Shown in pieces: positions 35,082 through 43,503 of a stretch of 64,000 bases of DNA (positions are counted from its first letter, which is position 1; the number at the start of each line of letters is the position of its first letter). The notes under the pieces are model-generated. The model ran no database searches. It was not told the DNA's origin and was given only the letters and a program-made list of their open reading frames with translations. The position numbers and the translations under genes are program-made. Origin of the DNA: Microbacterium sp. Root166 (GTDB taxonomy: Bacteria > Actinomycetota > Actinomycetes > Actinomycetales > Microbacteriaceae); assembly GCF_001427145.1 (NCBI RefSeq), contig NZ_LMGL01000001.1, positions 881,225 to 945,224 of the forward strand. Direction: 5' to 3'.

Positions 35082-35830
35082 GCGGCGCGTTCGACGGCCT
35101 CACGGTCGCGGTCACCGGTGGCGCCTCCGGCATCGGTCTCGCGACCGCCCTGGCGTTCGCCGAGCAGGGCGCGTCGGTCGCCGTGCTCGACATCAATCCG
35201 AGCGGCGCCCCCGAGCCGCTGTTCGGCGTCGTCGCCGATGTGAGCGACCGCGCGTCGGTCACCGCGGCCGTCGAGGCGGTCGTCGCGCGCTTCGGCGGAC
35301 TCGACATCCTCATCAACAACGCGGGCGTCAGCGCGATCGGCACCGTCGAGGAGCAGAGCGACGAGGACTGGGCGCGGGTGCTCGACATCAACGTCACCGG
35401 CATCGCACGCACGAGCAGCGCGGCCCTGCCGCACCTGCGCAAGTCCGGCCACGCCGCCATCGTCAACCTGTGCTCGGTCGCCGCGCTCAACGGCCTGCCG
35501 CAGCGCGCGCTGTACTCGGCCACCAAGGGCGCCGTGCTCTCGCTGACCTACGCAATGGCCACCGACCACGTGAAGGAGGGCGTGCGGGTCAACGCCGTCA
35601 GCCCCGGCACGGTGGCGACCCCGTTCGTCGACAACTTCCTCAAGAAGTTCGACGACCCGGTCAAGGAGCGCGCCGCACTCGACGCCCGCCAGGCCACGGG
35701 ACGCATGGTCACGCCCGAAGAGGTCGCCGGCGCGATCCTCTACCTGGCGCACCCCGCCTCGACCTCGACGACCGGCACGGTGCTCGAGGTCGACGGCGGT
35801 CTCACGCACCTGCGCGTACGCAGCAGCTGA
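35078..35830 (+). CDS. short-chain dehydrogenase (2-keto-3-deoxy sugar-acid dehydrogenase-like)
   Basis: A 250-residue classical SDR. The cofactor motif TGGASGIGLATALAF lies near residue 14, DVSDR and NNAG follow, and the catalytic Ser and Tyr-x3-Lys lie in NLCSVAALNG and YSATKG. It ends with the common VDGGLTHLR tail. It is translationally coupled to the FAH-family gene. In the non-phosphorylating L-fucose route a dehydrogenase of this family oxidises 2-keto-3-deoxy-L-fuconate before the hydrolase acts, so this is the likely role. Last gene of the rightward operon. Confidence 0.88.
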   Translation: MSGAFDGLTVAVTGGASGIGLATALAFAEQGASVAVLDINPSGAPEPLFGVVADVSDRASVTAAVEAVVARFGGLDILINNAGVSAIGTVEEQSDEDWARVLDINVTGIARTSSAALPHLRKSGHAAIVNLCSVAALNGLPQRALYSATKGAVLSLTYAMATDHVKEGVRVNAVSPGTVATPFVDNFLKKFDDPVKERAALDARQATGRMVTPEEVAGAILYLAHPASTSTTGTVLEVDGGLTHLRVRSS

Positions 35831-35839
35831 GACCGCTCC

Positions 35840-35894
35840 GCAGACGAGCGCCCGAGCGGCGAGTCCTCCCCGTCTCGCCCTCGGGCGCTTCTGC
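35840..35894. terminator. terminator hairpin after the SDR gene
   Basis: AGCGCCCGAG (35847-35856) pairs with CTCGGGCGCT (35880-35889), and GCAGA pairs with TCTGC outside a two-base bulge, giving about 15 base pairs. It lies between the convergent SDR and isomerase-like genes. There is no clear T tract. Confidence 0.65.
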
Positions 35895-35910
35895 GTCCCC
35901 GCGCCGTGGT

Positions 35911-35966
35911 GAACGGTCGCAACACGCCGCTACCGCCGGACGTTCGACGGCGTGTTGCGTCCGTTC
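35911..35966. repeat. intergenic palindromic repeat, copy A
   Basis: Arms 35911-35929 and 35948-35966 are complementary over 19 bases with one T-T mismatch and an 18-base loop. The first 20 bases, GAACGGTCGCAACACGCCGC, are identical to those at 53057, and the end TTGCGTCCGTTC is also shared. Both copies lie beyond gene ends. Confidence 0.75.
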
Positions 35967-35990
35967 AGGCGTCGCCGTGGCCGCGTGGGC

Positions 35991-37628
35991 TCAGAGACCC
36001 TCGACGCGTCCGACGATGTTGACGCGGATGCCGATTCGGTCGAACATCGCGGCCTTCGCGACGAGACCCTTGTCGGCCGTCTCGGCGTCGGGCGCGTAGA
36101 CGAGCTGCGCGTGGTTGGCCTTGTGCCGCGCCATGAACTGGTCGCGCGACACGTCGTGGAGCACGACGTGCGCGATCGGCCACTCCGGGTTGGTGGCGTC
36201 CTTGCGGCGCTGCGTCTCCTCTGCCGGGAGCTCGACGACGGTGCCCCGGAAGATGTCGGCCTGCAGGATGCCGTCGGCGATGAAGACGCGCGAGATGACG
36301 ACCTCGCCCGGCTTCGAGACGCCGTTGATCGTCGCGCCTCCGGCCGGGAAGAACACCGGTCCCTGACGCCAGCCCTCGGCCTTGTCCCAGCCGCCGAGGT
36401 GCGAGGCCGGGACCGAGCCCGAGATCTCGTAGACCCAGACGAACTCGCCGTCGTAGTCCTCGCCCCAGCGCACGTCGTGCAGGGTGTTGTCCGGCACCAG
36501 GCCCATCGCCGTCCAGACGCGGTCGGTGATGAGCGCGTCCACGGCGACCCCCTCATCGGCTTCGTTGAAGTGCGGGAGCGCGCGACCGGCGAAGAGCTCG
36601 CGCGACCCGTCCCTCGAGAGCACGGGCGGGCGCTCGGTGGAGTTCAGGACGCCTTCGGCGAGATCGGATGCCGGCACCAGATCCTTCAGACCCTGCTGGT
36701 ACTGGATGCCGACCGCGTCCAGCCCGAAGTCGTCGGCGATGCGCAGGGCGGCCACGTACATCTTCAGCTGCCAGCGCACCTGCGCTTCGGTCAGCTCGGT
36801 CTTCTCGTCGGAGCCGAAGCGGAACGTCATGCCGCGATCGATGAGCCAGTCGCGGGCGGCGTCGGCCTCGGCATCCGTCACGGTCAGCATCTCGGCGTAC
36901 AGCGCCGACTGAGAAAGACGCTCCTTGTAGATCCCGGTCGCGTTGAGCAGCTCGTCGTCGAAGATCGCGTTGTACATGCCCATGCAGCCCTCATCGAAGA
37001 CGCCGATGATCGCCTTGTCGGCGAGGAGCTGATCCCCGAGCGCCCGGCCGAGCTCGACCTCGGGCGTGCCGGGCAGCTGCGGCAGGGGCCTCACGTGCGA
37101 CTCGTCGTGGGTGATGCGCCCGGTCTCGGTCCACTCCTTGAGGCCGGCCTTGAACCAGTCGTCGGTGAAGTCGACGGACCAGATGGTGGAGTACTCCCGG
37201 CCCATCTTCGTCATGCCGGCGTTGAGGCCGAGGAGTCCGACGAGTCCCGGCCAGTCGCCCGCGAAGTTGGCGACGGTGAGGATGGGACCGCCGTGGGTGC
37301 GCAGGCCCGCGAGGACATGGTGCGAGTACTGCCACACGGCCTCGGCGACGATCAGCGGCGCGTCGGCGGGGATGGTCTTGAAGACCTCGAGCCCCATCCG
37401 CTGGCTCGAGATGAACCCGTGCCCCGTGTCGGGGTCGATGCCGTTGGCGCGCACGACGGTCCAGCCGAGCTCGCCGAGGGCGGCCGTGACGTCGGCCTCC
37501 ATCTGCGCCTGCGTCGGCCAGCCCGCGCTGTTGGCGGACTCACGCAGATCGCCGCTCGCGATGAGGTAGGCGGTCTTGGGCGGTACCGTCGTCCGCTCGC
37601 GGGTGGTGGGCAGCGAGTAGGTGCTCAT
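35991..37628 (-). CDS. L-fucose/L-arabinose isomerase-like protein
   Basis: A 545-residue protein resembling the L-fucose isomerase group, which is near 590 residues. Recognisable parts are PLIVAEAVWQYSHHVLAGL, GPILTVANFAGDWPGLVGLLGLN, IGVFDEGCMGMYNAIFDDELL and the C-terminal HVVLHDVSRDQFMARHKANHAQ, with a histidine-rich end as in the metal site of FucI. I cannot map all metal ligands with certainty. Ketol isomerases of this family convert aldoses to ketoses with Mn2+. It is the last gene of the leftward operon, and its start overlaps the kinase stop by four bases. The actual sugar may be an unusual one because the transporter in the operon is of the carboxylate type. Confidence 0.78.
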   Translation of the reverse strand: MSTYSLPTTRERTTVPPKTAYLIASGDLRESANSAGWPTQAQMEADVTAALGELGWTVVRANGIDPDTGHGFISSQRMGLEVFKTIPADAPLIVAEAVWQYSHHVLAGLRTHGGPILTVANFAGDWPGLVGLLGLNAGMTKMGREYSTIWSVDFTDDWFKAGLKEWTETGRITHDESHVRPLPQLPGTPEVELGRALGDQLLADKAIIGVFDEGCMGMYNAIFDDELLNATGIYKERLSQSALYAEMLTVTDAEADAARDWLIDRGMTFRFGSDEKTELTEAQVRWQLKMYVAALRIADDFGLDAVGIQYQQGLKDLVPASDLAEGVLNSTERPPVLSRDGSRELFAGRALPHFNEADEGVAVDALITDRVWTAMGLVPDNTLHDVRWGEDYDGEFVWVYEISGSVPASHLGGWDKAEGWRQGPVFFPAGGATINGVSKPGEVVISRVFIADGILQADIFRGTVVELPAEETQRRKDATNPEWPIAHVVLHDVSRDQFMARHKANHAQLVYAPDAETADKGLVAKAAMFDRIGIRVNIVGRVEGL

Positions 37629-38593
37629 GAGGTCTCCTGAAGGGCGGGTTCTGCGGTCGGGGTGATCGTGGGGACAGGGCCGGGATCGTCAGTGCGCGTG
37701 AGCTCGGCGTCGATCTCGGCCCCGGTGGGCATCGACTCGGCCGCTCCGTGCCGGCCGACGGAGATCGACGCGGCGACCGCTGCCGCGTGCAGGGCGGAGT
37801 CGAGGTCGGCCCCGGCGGCCAGTCGTGCGGCCAGAACGCCGGTGAACGTGTCGCCTGCAGCGGTGGTGTCGACCGCGTCCGCTCGCCGTGCCGAGACACG
37901 ACCGACGATCGCGCCGCCCGTGGCGACGAGCGCGCCGCGGACTCCTCGCGTCAGCACGACGGTGCCGGCATGAGCGCTGAGCGCGATCGCCGCACGCTCG
38001 GGGTCGGCGTCACCGGACAGCAGCACGGCCTCGCCCTCGTTCGGGATGAGAAGGTCGGCCAGCGCGATGATCTCGTCCAGACCGGCGCGGGCCGGTGCCG
38101 GCGTCACGACCGTCATGACGCCACGGGACCGCGCGAACTCGAGCGCTTCGCGCACGAGCGCCTCGGGACGCTCGAGCTGGACGACGAGGTGGGATGCCGC
38201 GGCGATGAGGTCACGGTCGGCGTCCTCGAGCATGTTCCGGCCGTTGGCCCCCGGCACGACCACGATCGCGTTCTCGCCGTCGTCCGTCACGGTGATCTGC
38301 GCGATGCCGGTCGGATCGTTGACGATGCGCACTCCCGCGACGTCCACGCCTTCGTCCTGCAGCCAGGTGCGCAGGCGAACGCCGAAGTCGTCGGCTCCCA
38401 CGGCGCCGATGAAGGCCACGGAGGCTCCGGCGCGGGCCGCGGCGATGGCCTGGTTCAGCCCTTTGCCCCCCGGTCCCGTCCGGAACGACGAGCCGAAGAT
38501 GGTCTCGCCCGGCTCGACGCGCCGCGGCTGCCTGACGACGAGGTCCATGTTCGCGCTTCCCAGCACGGCGATGCTTCCCATGGCACTGTCCAT
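37625..38593 (-). CDS. ribokinase-like sugar kinase
   Basis: A 322-residue PfkB-family kinase with ribokinase features: opening IAVLGSANMDLVVRQPRRVEPGETI, TGPGGKGLNQAIAAARAG, and the catalytic DTTAAGDTFTGVLAARLA. ATG 38593 gives the longer form. ATG 38581 (MGSIAVLGSANMD) is a strong alternative because the family usually starts there. Coupled at both ends: nine bases after the aldolase stop and overlapping the isomerase-like gene. It probably phosphorylates the ketose made by the isomerase. Confidence 0.88.
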   Translation of the reverse strand: MDSAMGSIAVLGSANMDLVVRQPRRVEPGETIFGSSFRTGPGGKGLNQAIAAARAGASVAFIGAVGADDFGVRLRTWLQDEGVDVAGVRIVNDPTGIAQITVTDDGENAIVVVPGANGRNMLEDADRDLIAAASHLVVQLERPEALVREALEFARSRGVMTVVTPAPARAGLDEIIALADLLIPNEGEAVLLSGDADPERAAIALSAHAGTVVLTRGVRGALVATGGAIVGRVSARRADAVDTTAAGDTFTGVLAARLAAGADLDSALHAAAVAASISVGRHGAAESMPTGAEIDAELTRTDDPGPVPTITPTAEPALQETS

Positions 38594-38602
38594 CGACGCG
38601 GA

Positions 38603-39475
38603 TCAGGCGCGATAGGCCGCGAGGACGCGGTCGATCTCGGCGAGCGCGTCGACATCGGGCTCCACCAGAGCCATCCGGCAGACACCGTCCGCGACGCCCA
38701 TGCTGCGGTACGCCGCCTTCATACGCGCCATGTCGCCGCCGATCACCGAGACGACGTCGTCGACAGCTGCCTGAGCGCGCTCGATCTCCGCCGAGTCCCC
38801 GCTGTCCGCCGCACGCGCGAGAGCGCGGAACGGCGCCGGCAGCACCGACGAGACGCCCGACACCACCCCCTGGGCGCCGACTTCGCCGGCAGCCACGAGC
38901 TCGCGGTCAGCCCCGGTGTAGATCACGAACTCGGCCGGCACCACCGCGCGATACGCCGCGAGCTCGTCCAGCGACAGCTCGCTGACCTTCGCGCCGATGA
39001 CGTTCGGCAGCTGCGCCAGGCGGACGAGCAGCTCCGGGCTGACCTCGATGCCGCTGCGCTTCGGATACACGTAGATGAAGAGCGTGCCGTCGCCGATCGC
39101 CTCCGACACCGCGGCGAAATAGTCGTAGACGGCATCGTCGGTCGCGGCCAGGTAATAGGGCGTCAGAGCCGCGAACTCCGTCGCACCGAGCCGTCGAGCG
39201 ATGCCCACGCGGCGGACGGCCTCGAACGCGCTGGGCTGCCCGACATGCACGATCACGCGCATCGCATCCGAGAGCTCCTCGATCGCCGCTCGAACCAGCG
39301 CCTCGAACTCCGCATCGTCGATCGCCGGGAACTCGCCCGTCGTGCCGAGGATGAAGGCGCCTTCGTTGCCCGACTGGGCCACGTAGCGGAAGATCGCGCG
39401 GCTGCCGGGCTCATCCAGGGTCCCGTCCGCGTGGAAGCTGGTCGGGATGGCGGTCACGATGTCTCGGCGGGTCAC
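38603..39475 (-). CDS. DHDPS/N-acetylneuraminate-lyase family aldolase
   Basis: A 290-residue class I aldolase or dehydratase. The pyruvate-binding motif GTTGEF lies at residues 44-49, the Schiff-base lysine is Lys163 in IGAKVSE, and the usual Y-N-x-P is replaced by YVYP (Tyr135 or Tyr137). The family makes or splits 2-keto acids via pyruvate or glycolaldehyde. Start GTG 39475 overlaps the tctA stop by four bases, after GGAGAAGAAGAAG. It cannot be lysine-biosynthetic DapA in this context and more likely acts on a sugar-derived 2-keto acid. Confidence 0.87.
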   Translation of the reverse strand: MTRRDIVTAIPTSFHADGTLDEPGSRAIFRYVAQSGNEGAFILGTTGEFPAIDDAEFEALVRAAIEELSDAMRVIVHVGQPSAFEAVRRVGIARRLGATEFAALTPYYLAATDDAVYDYFAAVSEAIGDGTLFIYVYPKRSGIEVSPELLVRLAQLPNVIGAKVSELSLDELAAYRAVVPAEFVIYTGADRELVAAGEVGAQGVVSGVSSVLPAPFRALARAADSGDSAEIERAQAAVDDVVSVIGGDMARMKAAYRSMGVADGVCRMALVEPDVDALAEIDRVLAAYRA

Positions 39476-41115
39476 TTCTTCTTCTCCGTTGGGCCGGGGG
39501 CGGGCAGGTCGATGTCGTCGAGCGTGCGGACCACGCCCGTTCGGGGATCGGGCAGGGCGTCGATCGCCTGGTGCTTCTGCTCGATGTCCGCGACGAGTTC
39601 GTCGTCGAGGATCGACTCGGCGAGAGAGGCGCGCTTGTCGAGTGGGCGGCGGGCGTTGCGCACCGCGGGAACGACGATGGACAGGACGGCGAGCGCGAGC
39701 AGGATGATCGCGATCGGGCTCACGACCTCGAAGAAGGGCTTCGTCGGGAGGATCGCGAGGGTGCGCGCCAGGTTCTCCTCTGCGAGCGGCCCGAGCAGCA
39801 GGCCGAGCACGACCGGACCGGCGGGCACCGACATCCGCTTCAGCACCAGGCCGATGACGCCGAACCCGAGCATCGTGAGCACGGTCGACAGGCTGTTCGA
39901 CGTCGCGAACGTGCCGATGATGCAGAAGATCAGGATGCCGCTCCACAGGTACGGCTGCGGCACATCGAGCAGCTTCACCATGCCGCGCATGCGCACCAGG
40001 CTGAGGCCGAGCGACAGCAGGGTCGCGATCAGCATGATGGCCGTGATCGAGACGACCAGGTCGGGGCGATCGGCGAACAGGCTCGGACCGGGGGTGATGC
40101 CCCAGATGATCATCGAGCCGATCATCACCGCCATGACCGAGTCGCCCGGGATGCCGAGCGCCATCGTCGTGGTGAGCGACCCGCCGAGCGTCGCCGACGA
40201 TGCGGTGTCGGACGCCGTGATGCCCTCGATCGATCCCTTGCCGAACTGCTCGGGCGTCTTGGACACCTTGCGCGCGCGCTCCCAGCCGATGAGGCCGGCG
40301 ATGTCGCCGCCCGCTGCGGGCACGAGGCCGACGCCGAGACCGACGCCGCCGGAGACCGCGAGAGCACGGCGGGTCTGCAGCAGTTCCGATCTGTTCGGCC
40401 ACCAGCGGCCGAGGCTCGAGATGGGCCGGACCTTCGACTGGTGGTAGGTCAGCAGCTGGTCGAACAGCTCGGCGATGCCGAAGAGGCCGATGATGACCGC
40501 GATGAAGTTGAAGCCCTCGACGAGCTCGAGGACGCCGAAGGTGAAGCGGCGGTCGCCGGTCGCCGAGTACAGCCCGACGGTGCCGAGCATGAGGCCGAAC
40601 AGGCCGGCGAGGATGCCCTTGAGCATCGACTTGGACGAGATGCCGATCATGATCGCGATGCCGAAGACGACGAGCGCGAACAGCTCGGGAGACTTGAAGT
40701 AGTCGCGGGCGAAGGTCGCGACGGGAACCGCCGCGACCGCGAACAGCACCAGCGAGGCCAGGATGCCGATGGCCGAGACGATCGCCGAGATCGTCAGCGC
40801 GAGACCGGCGCGGCCCTGCTTCGCCATCGGGTAACCGTCGAGGGTGGTGGCGATCGAGGCCGGAGTGCCCGGCGTGTTGACGAGGATCGCGGGCACGCGG
40901 TCGCCGAAGTTGGCGGCGACGTAGATGGTGAGGAGGACCGCCAGGCCCTGGACGGGCTCGAGCGTCATGGTGAAGCCTGCGGCCAGGGCGACGGCCATCG
41001 TGGCCGTGATCCCCGGGAAGGCGCCGACGAGGAAGCCCAGGAGCAGGCCGATCAGCATGTACAGCAGGATGGAGATGTCGAGGAGAGCCCCGATGCCATC
41101 GACGATTGCGTTCAC
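39472..41115 (-). CDS. tctA: tripartite tricarboxylate transporter, large membrane subunit TctA
   Basis: A 547-residue membrane protein with about 12 spans. It has the conserved TctA glycine-rich segment LVGAFPGITATMAVALAAGFTM and a second copy-like segment VGLVPAAGGDIAGLIGWE, plus the signature GDSVMAVMIGSMIIWGITPGP. It is the main permease of the TTT family, which takes up carboxylates such as citrate with a periplasmic binding protein. Start GTG 41115 overlaps tctB. The C-terminus is lysine-rich and cytosolic. Confidence 0.93.
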   Translation of the reverse strand: MNAIVDGIGALLDISILLYMLIGLLLGFLVGAFPGITATMAVALAAGFTMTLEPVQGLAVLLTIYVAANFGDRVPAILVNTPGTPASIATTLDGYPMAKQGRAGLALTISAIVSAIGILASLVLFAVAAVPVATFARDYFKSPELFALVVFGIAIMIGISSKSMLKGILAGLFGLMLGTVGLYSATGDRRFTFGVLELVEGFNFIAVIIGLFGIAELFDQLLTYHQSKVRPISSLGRWWPNRSELLQTRRALAVSGGVGLGVGLVPAAGGDIAGLIGWERARKVSKTPEQFGKGSIEGITASDTASSATLGGSLTTTMALGIPGDSVMAVMIGSMIIWGITPGPSLFADRPDLVVSITAIMLIATLLSLGLSLVRMRGMVKLLDVPQPYLWSGILIFCIIGTFATSNSLSTVLTMLGFGVIGLVLKRMSVPAGPVVLGLLLGPLAEENLARTLAILPTKPFFEVVSPIAIILLALAVLSIVVPAVRNARRPLDKRASLAESILDDELVADIEQKHQAIDALPDPRTGVVRTLDDIDLPAPGPTEKKK

Positions 41116-41642
41116 AGCGGGATCCTCAGCAGCATTCCGAACAGGACGTAGATGAAGGCCGTGACCGCCAGCGGGTAGATCACGAGGCCGAGCCAGCGGC
41201 GCTGGCCGTAGACCAGCAGCAGCGCGAACATGTACAGCGCCGTGATGATCGGGAAGATCTCGATGCGGTAGCCGAATGCGACGATGGCCGAGATCGTCCA
41301 CAGTGCGACGTACACGATGGTGAGCGCGCAGGTGATCGCCACCCGCATCACCCCACCGGGCTGGATGCGCTCGAGTTCTTCGCGCGAGGGCGCCGGGCGC
41401 GTGAGGGCGATCACGAGCAGGGCGATCGACACGGCGACGCCGGCGGTTCCCAGCATGAGGGGCCAGAAGCGGGCATCGATCTGCCCGGGCGCAGCGGCCT
41501 GCCGCAGCTCGATCTGCGTGCCCAGCGCGAGGTACGTCGCGGTGAGCACCAGGGCGGTGGCAGCGAAGGCGATCTCGATCGCCCGCGACGGGCGCGCGGT
41601 GTCGCTGTCGGCGGTGTCGACGACGGTGTCGGGAGTAGACAT
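41112..41642 (-). CDS. tctB: tripartite tricarboxylate transporter, small membrane subunit TctB
   Basis: A 176-residue protein with four hydrophobic segments (EIAFAATALVLTATYLALG, FWPLMLGTAGVAVSIALLVI, VAITCALTIVYVALWTI and IITALYMFALLLVYGQRRWL) and the typical GQIDARFWPLML start of the first loop. Sits between tctC and tctA and overlaps tctA by four bases. Start ATG 41642 has GGAGG upstream. The subunit pairs with TctA to form the membrane complex. Confidence 0.9.
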   Translation of the reverse strand: MSTPDTVVDTADSDTARPSRAIEIAFAATALVLTATYLALGTQIELRQAAAPGQIDARFWPLMLGTAGVAVSIALLVIALTRPAPSREELERIQPGGVMRVAITCALTIVYVALWTISAIVAFGYRIEIFPIITALYMFALLLVYGQRRWLGLVIYPLAVTAFIYVLFGMLLRIPL

Positions 41643-41691
41643 GGTTCCTCCGGTGCGGGGGCGAGGATGCGTCCTCGCCCCCGCGGACGGG

Positions 41692-42681
41692 TCAGCCCAG
41701 GAGGTCCTGGAACAGGGCGAACTGCTCGTTCACGAAGTCGGTGAACTCGGCGGAGTCGCGGTAGACGACGAGGTTGCCGGCGTCGTCCTGGAACTGCTGG
41801 TAGCTGTCGCTCTCTACGGCTTCGGCGATCGCCGACTCGAGCTTCTCGCGGACGTCGTCCGGCAGGCCGGCGGGCGCGTAGATGCCGCCCCAGCCACCGA
41901 AGAGGACCTCGCTGCCGATGGCCTCCTCGGCCGTCGGCACGTCCTCGGCGTCCGGGTGACGCTCGTCGTTCAGCACCGCGAGGATGCGGACGGCGTCACC
42001 CTGGGCCAGGGCCTCGCCGAGACCGGACACCGCGGCATCCGTCTCACCGGAGGCGGCAGCAGCCACCGCGGTGGCGCCGCCGTCGTACGGAACGGGCGTG
42101 AAGGTGCCGTCGGTCTCGGTCGCGAGACCGATCGTCGCCGCCTCCCAGATGGAGCCGGCACCGGAGTTCGCGACGGTCACGCCGCCGGCCGTCGCCTTGT
42201 CGACGAGGTCCTCGAGCGTCTGGACGTCGCTGTTCGCCCCGACGGTGACGACTCCGGGAGCGAGCATGATCTGGCCCAGGAGGTCGTAGTTCTCCGGTAG
42301 GACGTTCGCGCCCTGGGTCGTATTGAGCATGGCGATCTCGACCGGGCCGAAGCCGATCACGTACCCGTCGGCGGGCTGCCCCGCGACGTACTCCATCGCG
42401 AGGGCGCCGGCCGCGCCGGGCATGTTCTCGGGGATCACGCTGACGTCGAGGATCTTCTCGAGCTCGGTGGCGAGAGCGCGCGAGGACAGGTCGGATCCAC
42501 CGCCCGGGTTCGCCTGGATGATCAGCCGGATGTCCTTCTCGGGGAACGTCGTCTCGGCGACAGCGCCGTCCTCGGTGGGTTCGGGGTCATCGCTCACGCG
42601 GGTGCAGGCGGAGATCGTCATGGCGGTGACGGTGAGTGCGAGCGCGGCGGCGGCGACTCGGGTGATGCGCGTGCGGGGCAT
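41692..42681 (-). CDS. tctC: TctC-type substrate-binding lipoprotein
   Basis: A 329-residue extracytoplasmic binding protein. A signal peptide with lipobox ISAC ends near residue 24 (VAAAALALTVTAMTISAC), then an acidic linker. The mature part has the family segments IRLIIQANPGGGSDLSSRALA and PGAAGALAMEYVAGQPADGY. ATG 42681 is preferred over ATG 42684 because AGGAG is five bases away. Bug/TctC proteins bind carboxylate-bearing ligands. First gene of the transporter set, just after a 26-bp palindrome. Confidence 0.92.
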   Translation of the reverse strand: MPRTRITRVAAAALALTVTAMTISACTRVSDDPEPTEDGAVAETTFPEKDIRLIIQANPGGGSDLSSRALATELEKILDVSVIPENMPGAAGALAMEYVAGQPADGYVIGFGPVEIAMLNTTQGANVLPENYDLLGQIMLAPGVVTVGANSDVQTLEDLVDKATAGGVTVANSGAGSIWEAATIGLATETDGTFTPVPYDGGATAVAAAASGETDAAVSGLGEALAQGDAVRILAVLNDERHPDAEDVPTAEEAIGSEVLFGGWGGIYAPAGLPDDVREKLESAIAEAVESDSYQQFQDDAGNLVVYRDSAEFTDFVNEQFALFQDLLG

Positions 42682-42731
42682 CATCGCTCCTCTGGTGCAG
42701 GTCGACCTTGTTGTCGATGACGCCACGGTAC

Positions 42732-42757
42732 AGCGTTGACTGTTAACAGTCAACGCT
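42732..42757. promoter_or_regulatory. perfect 26-bp palindrome upstream of tctC
   Basis: The left half AGCGTTGACTGTT and right half AACAGTCAACGCT are perfect reverse complements with no spacer. It lies between the GntR gene stop (42761) and tctC (start 42681), about 50 bases before the tctC start. A related sequence, CTGTC-N7-GACAG, lies before the GntR gene at 43453. It is the probable operator of that regulator. Confidence 0.8.
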
Positions 42758-42760
42758 TTG

Positions 42761-43444
42761 TCACGATTCTTCGGCGACCTCCACCAGACGAGATGCCAGC
42801 TCCTCGGTCATCCGATCGTGGGCGCCCTGCAGATGCGCCGCGAGGACGCCCGCGGCGACTGCGAGGTCGGAGGTACGCATCACGGCGTACAGCCGATCGT
42901 GGTCGGCAGCCGAGTCGTGAAGGTCTTCATCGTGGTTGATGGTGACATCCAGCAGCGCCTCGAAAGTCGGCAGGTACTGGCGCCATGCGCCTTCGAGACG
43001 GGGGTGATCGGCCAGCTCGTAGATCTGCGAGTGGAAGTCGAGGTCCGCGGCGAGGAACGCCGCGTGATCACCGGCGTCCGCTGCCAGCGTCATGCGGGTC
43101 ACAGCGTCGCGCATGGCCCGCCAGCGGGTGTCGTCGCTCACGCGCATGGCCCGCTCGAGGGCCAGCTGCTCCAGCGCCGCGCGGAGGCTGTAGAGCTGTT
43201 CGACATCGTCCTCGGTGAGGCCGACGACGTAGATCCCCCGCGGCTTCTGGATGCGCACGAGCTTCTCGAAGGCGAGCTGCGTCACGGCGTCGCGGACCGG
43301 GCCGCGGCTGACCTCGAACTCCTCGGCCAGCGCCTCCTCGGTCATGCGGTCACCCGCGCGCAGTTCGCCGCGCACGATGCGCTGGCGCAGGATGTCCGCG
43401 ACCTGCTGTCCCAGCGAGACCGCGCGTTCCACCGATCGAGCCAT
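42761..43444 (-). CDS. GntR/FCD-type regulator of the TTT/isomerase operon
   Basis: A 227-residue regulator. The winged helix lies at residues 8-75 (IVRGELRAGDRMTEEALAEEFEVSRGPVRDAV). The FCD ligand domain has Asp/His metal residues in DLDFHSQIYELADHPRLE and DEDLHDSAADHDRL. ATG 43444 has GGAGACGG upstream. Same strand and immediately upstream of tctC, with the 26-bp palindrome between. It likely represses transport and catabolism until its ligand, perhaps the imported acid, is present. Confidence 0.88.
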   Translation of the reverse strand: MARSVERAVSLGQQVADILRQRIVRGELRAGDRMTEEALAEEFEVSRGPVRDAVTQLAFEKLVRIQKPRGIYVVGLTEDDVEQLYSLRAALEQLALERAMRVSDDTRWRAMRDAVTRMTLAADAGDHAAFLAADLDFHSQIYELADHPRLEGAWRQYLPTFEALLDVTINHDEDLHDSAADHDRLYAVMRTSDLAVAAGVLAAHLQGAHDRMTEELASRLVEVAEES

Positions 43445-43452
43445 TCCGTCTC

Positions 43453-43469
43453 CTGTCGACGGTTGACAG
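43453..43469. promoter_or_regulatory. candidate second operator before the GntR gene
   Basis: CTGTCGACGGTTGACAG has CTGTC/GACAG arms and shares GTTGACAG with a half of the 26-bp palindrome at 42732 (GTTGACTG). It lies nine bases before the regulator start and may provide autoregulation. Confidence 0.4.
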
Positions 43470-43503
43470 AATACGACGAATCCATCGAGAGTGACGGATT
43501 GGT

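Noticed and set aside
38603..39475. DapA of lysine biosynthesis
   Set aside because: The gene is embedded in a sugar-type catabolic operon, and the usual Y-N-x-P motif is replaced by YVYP.
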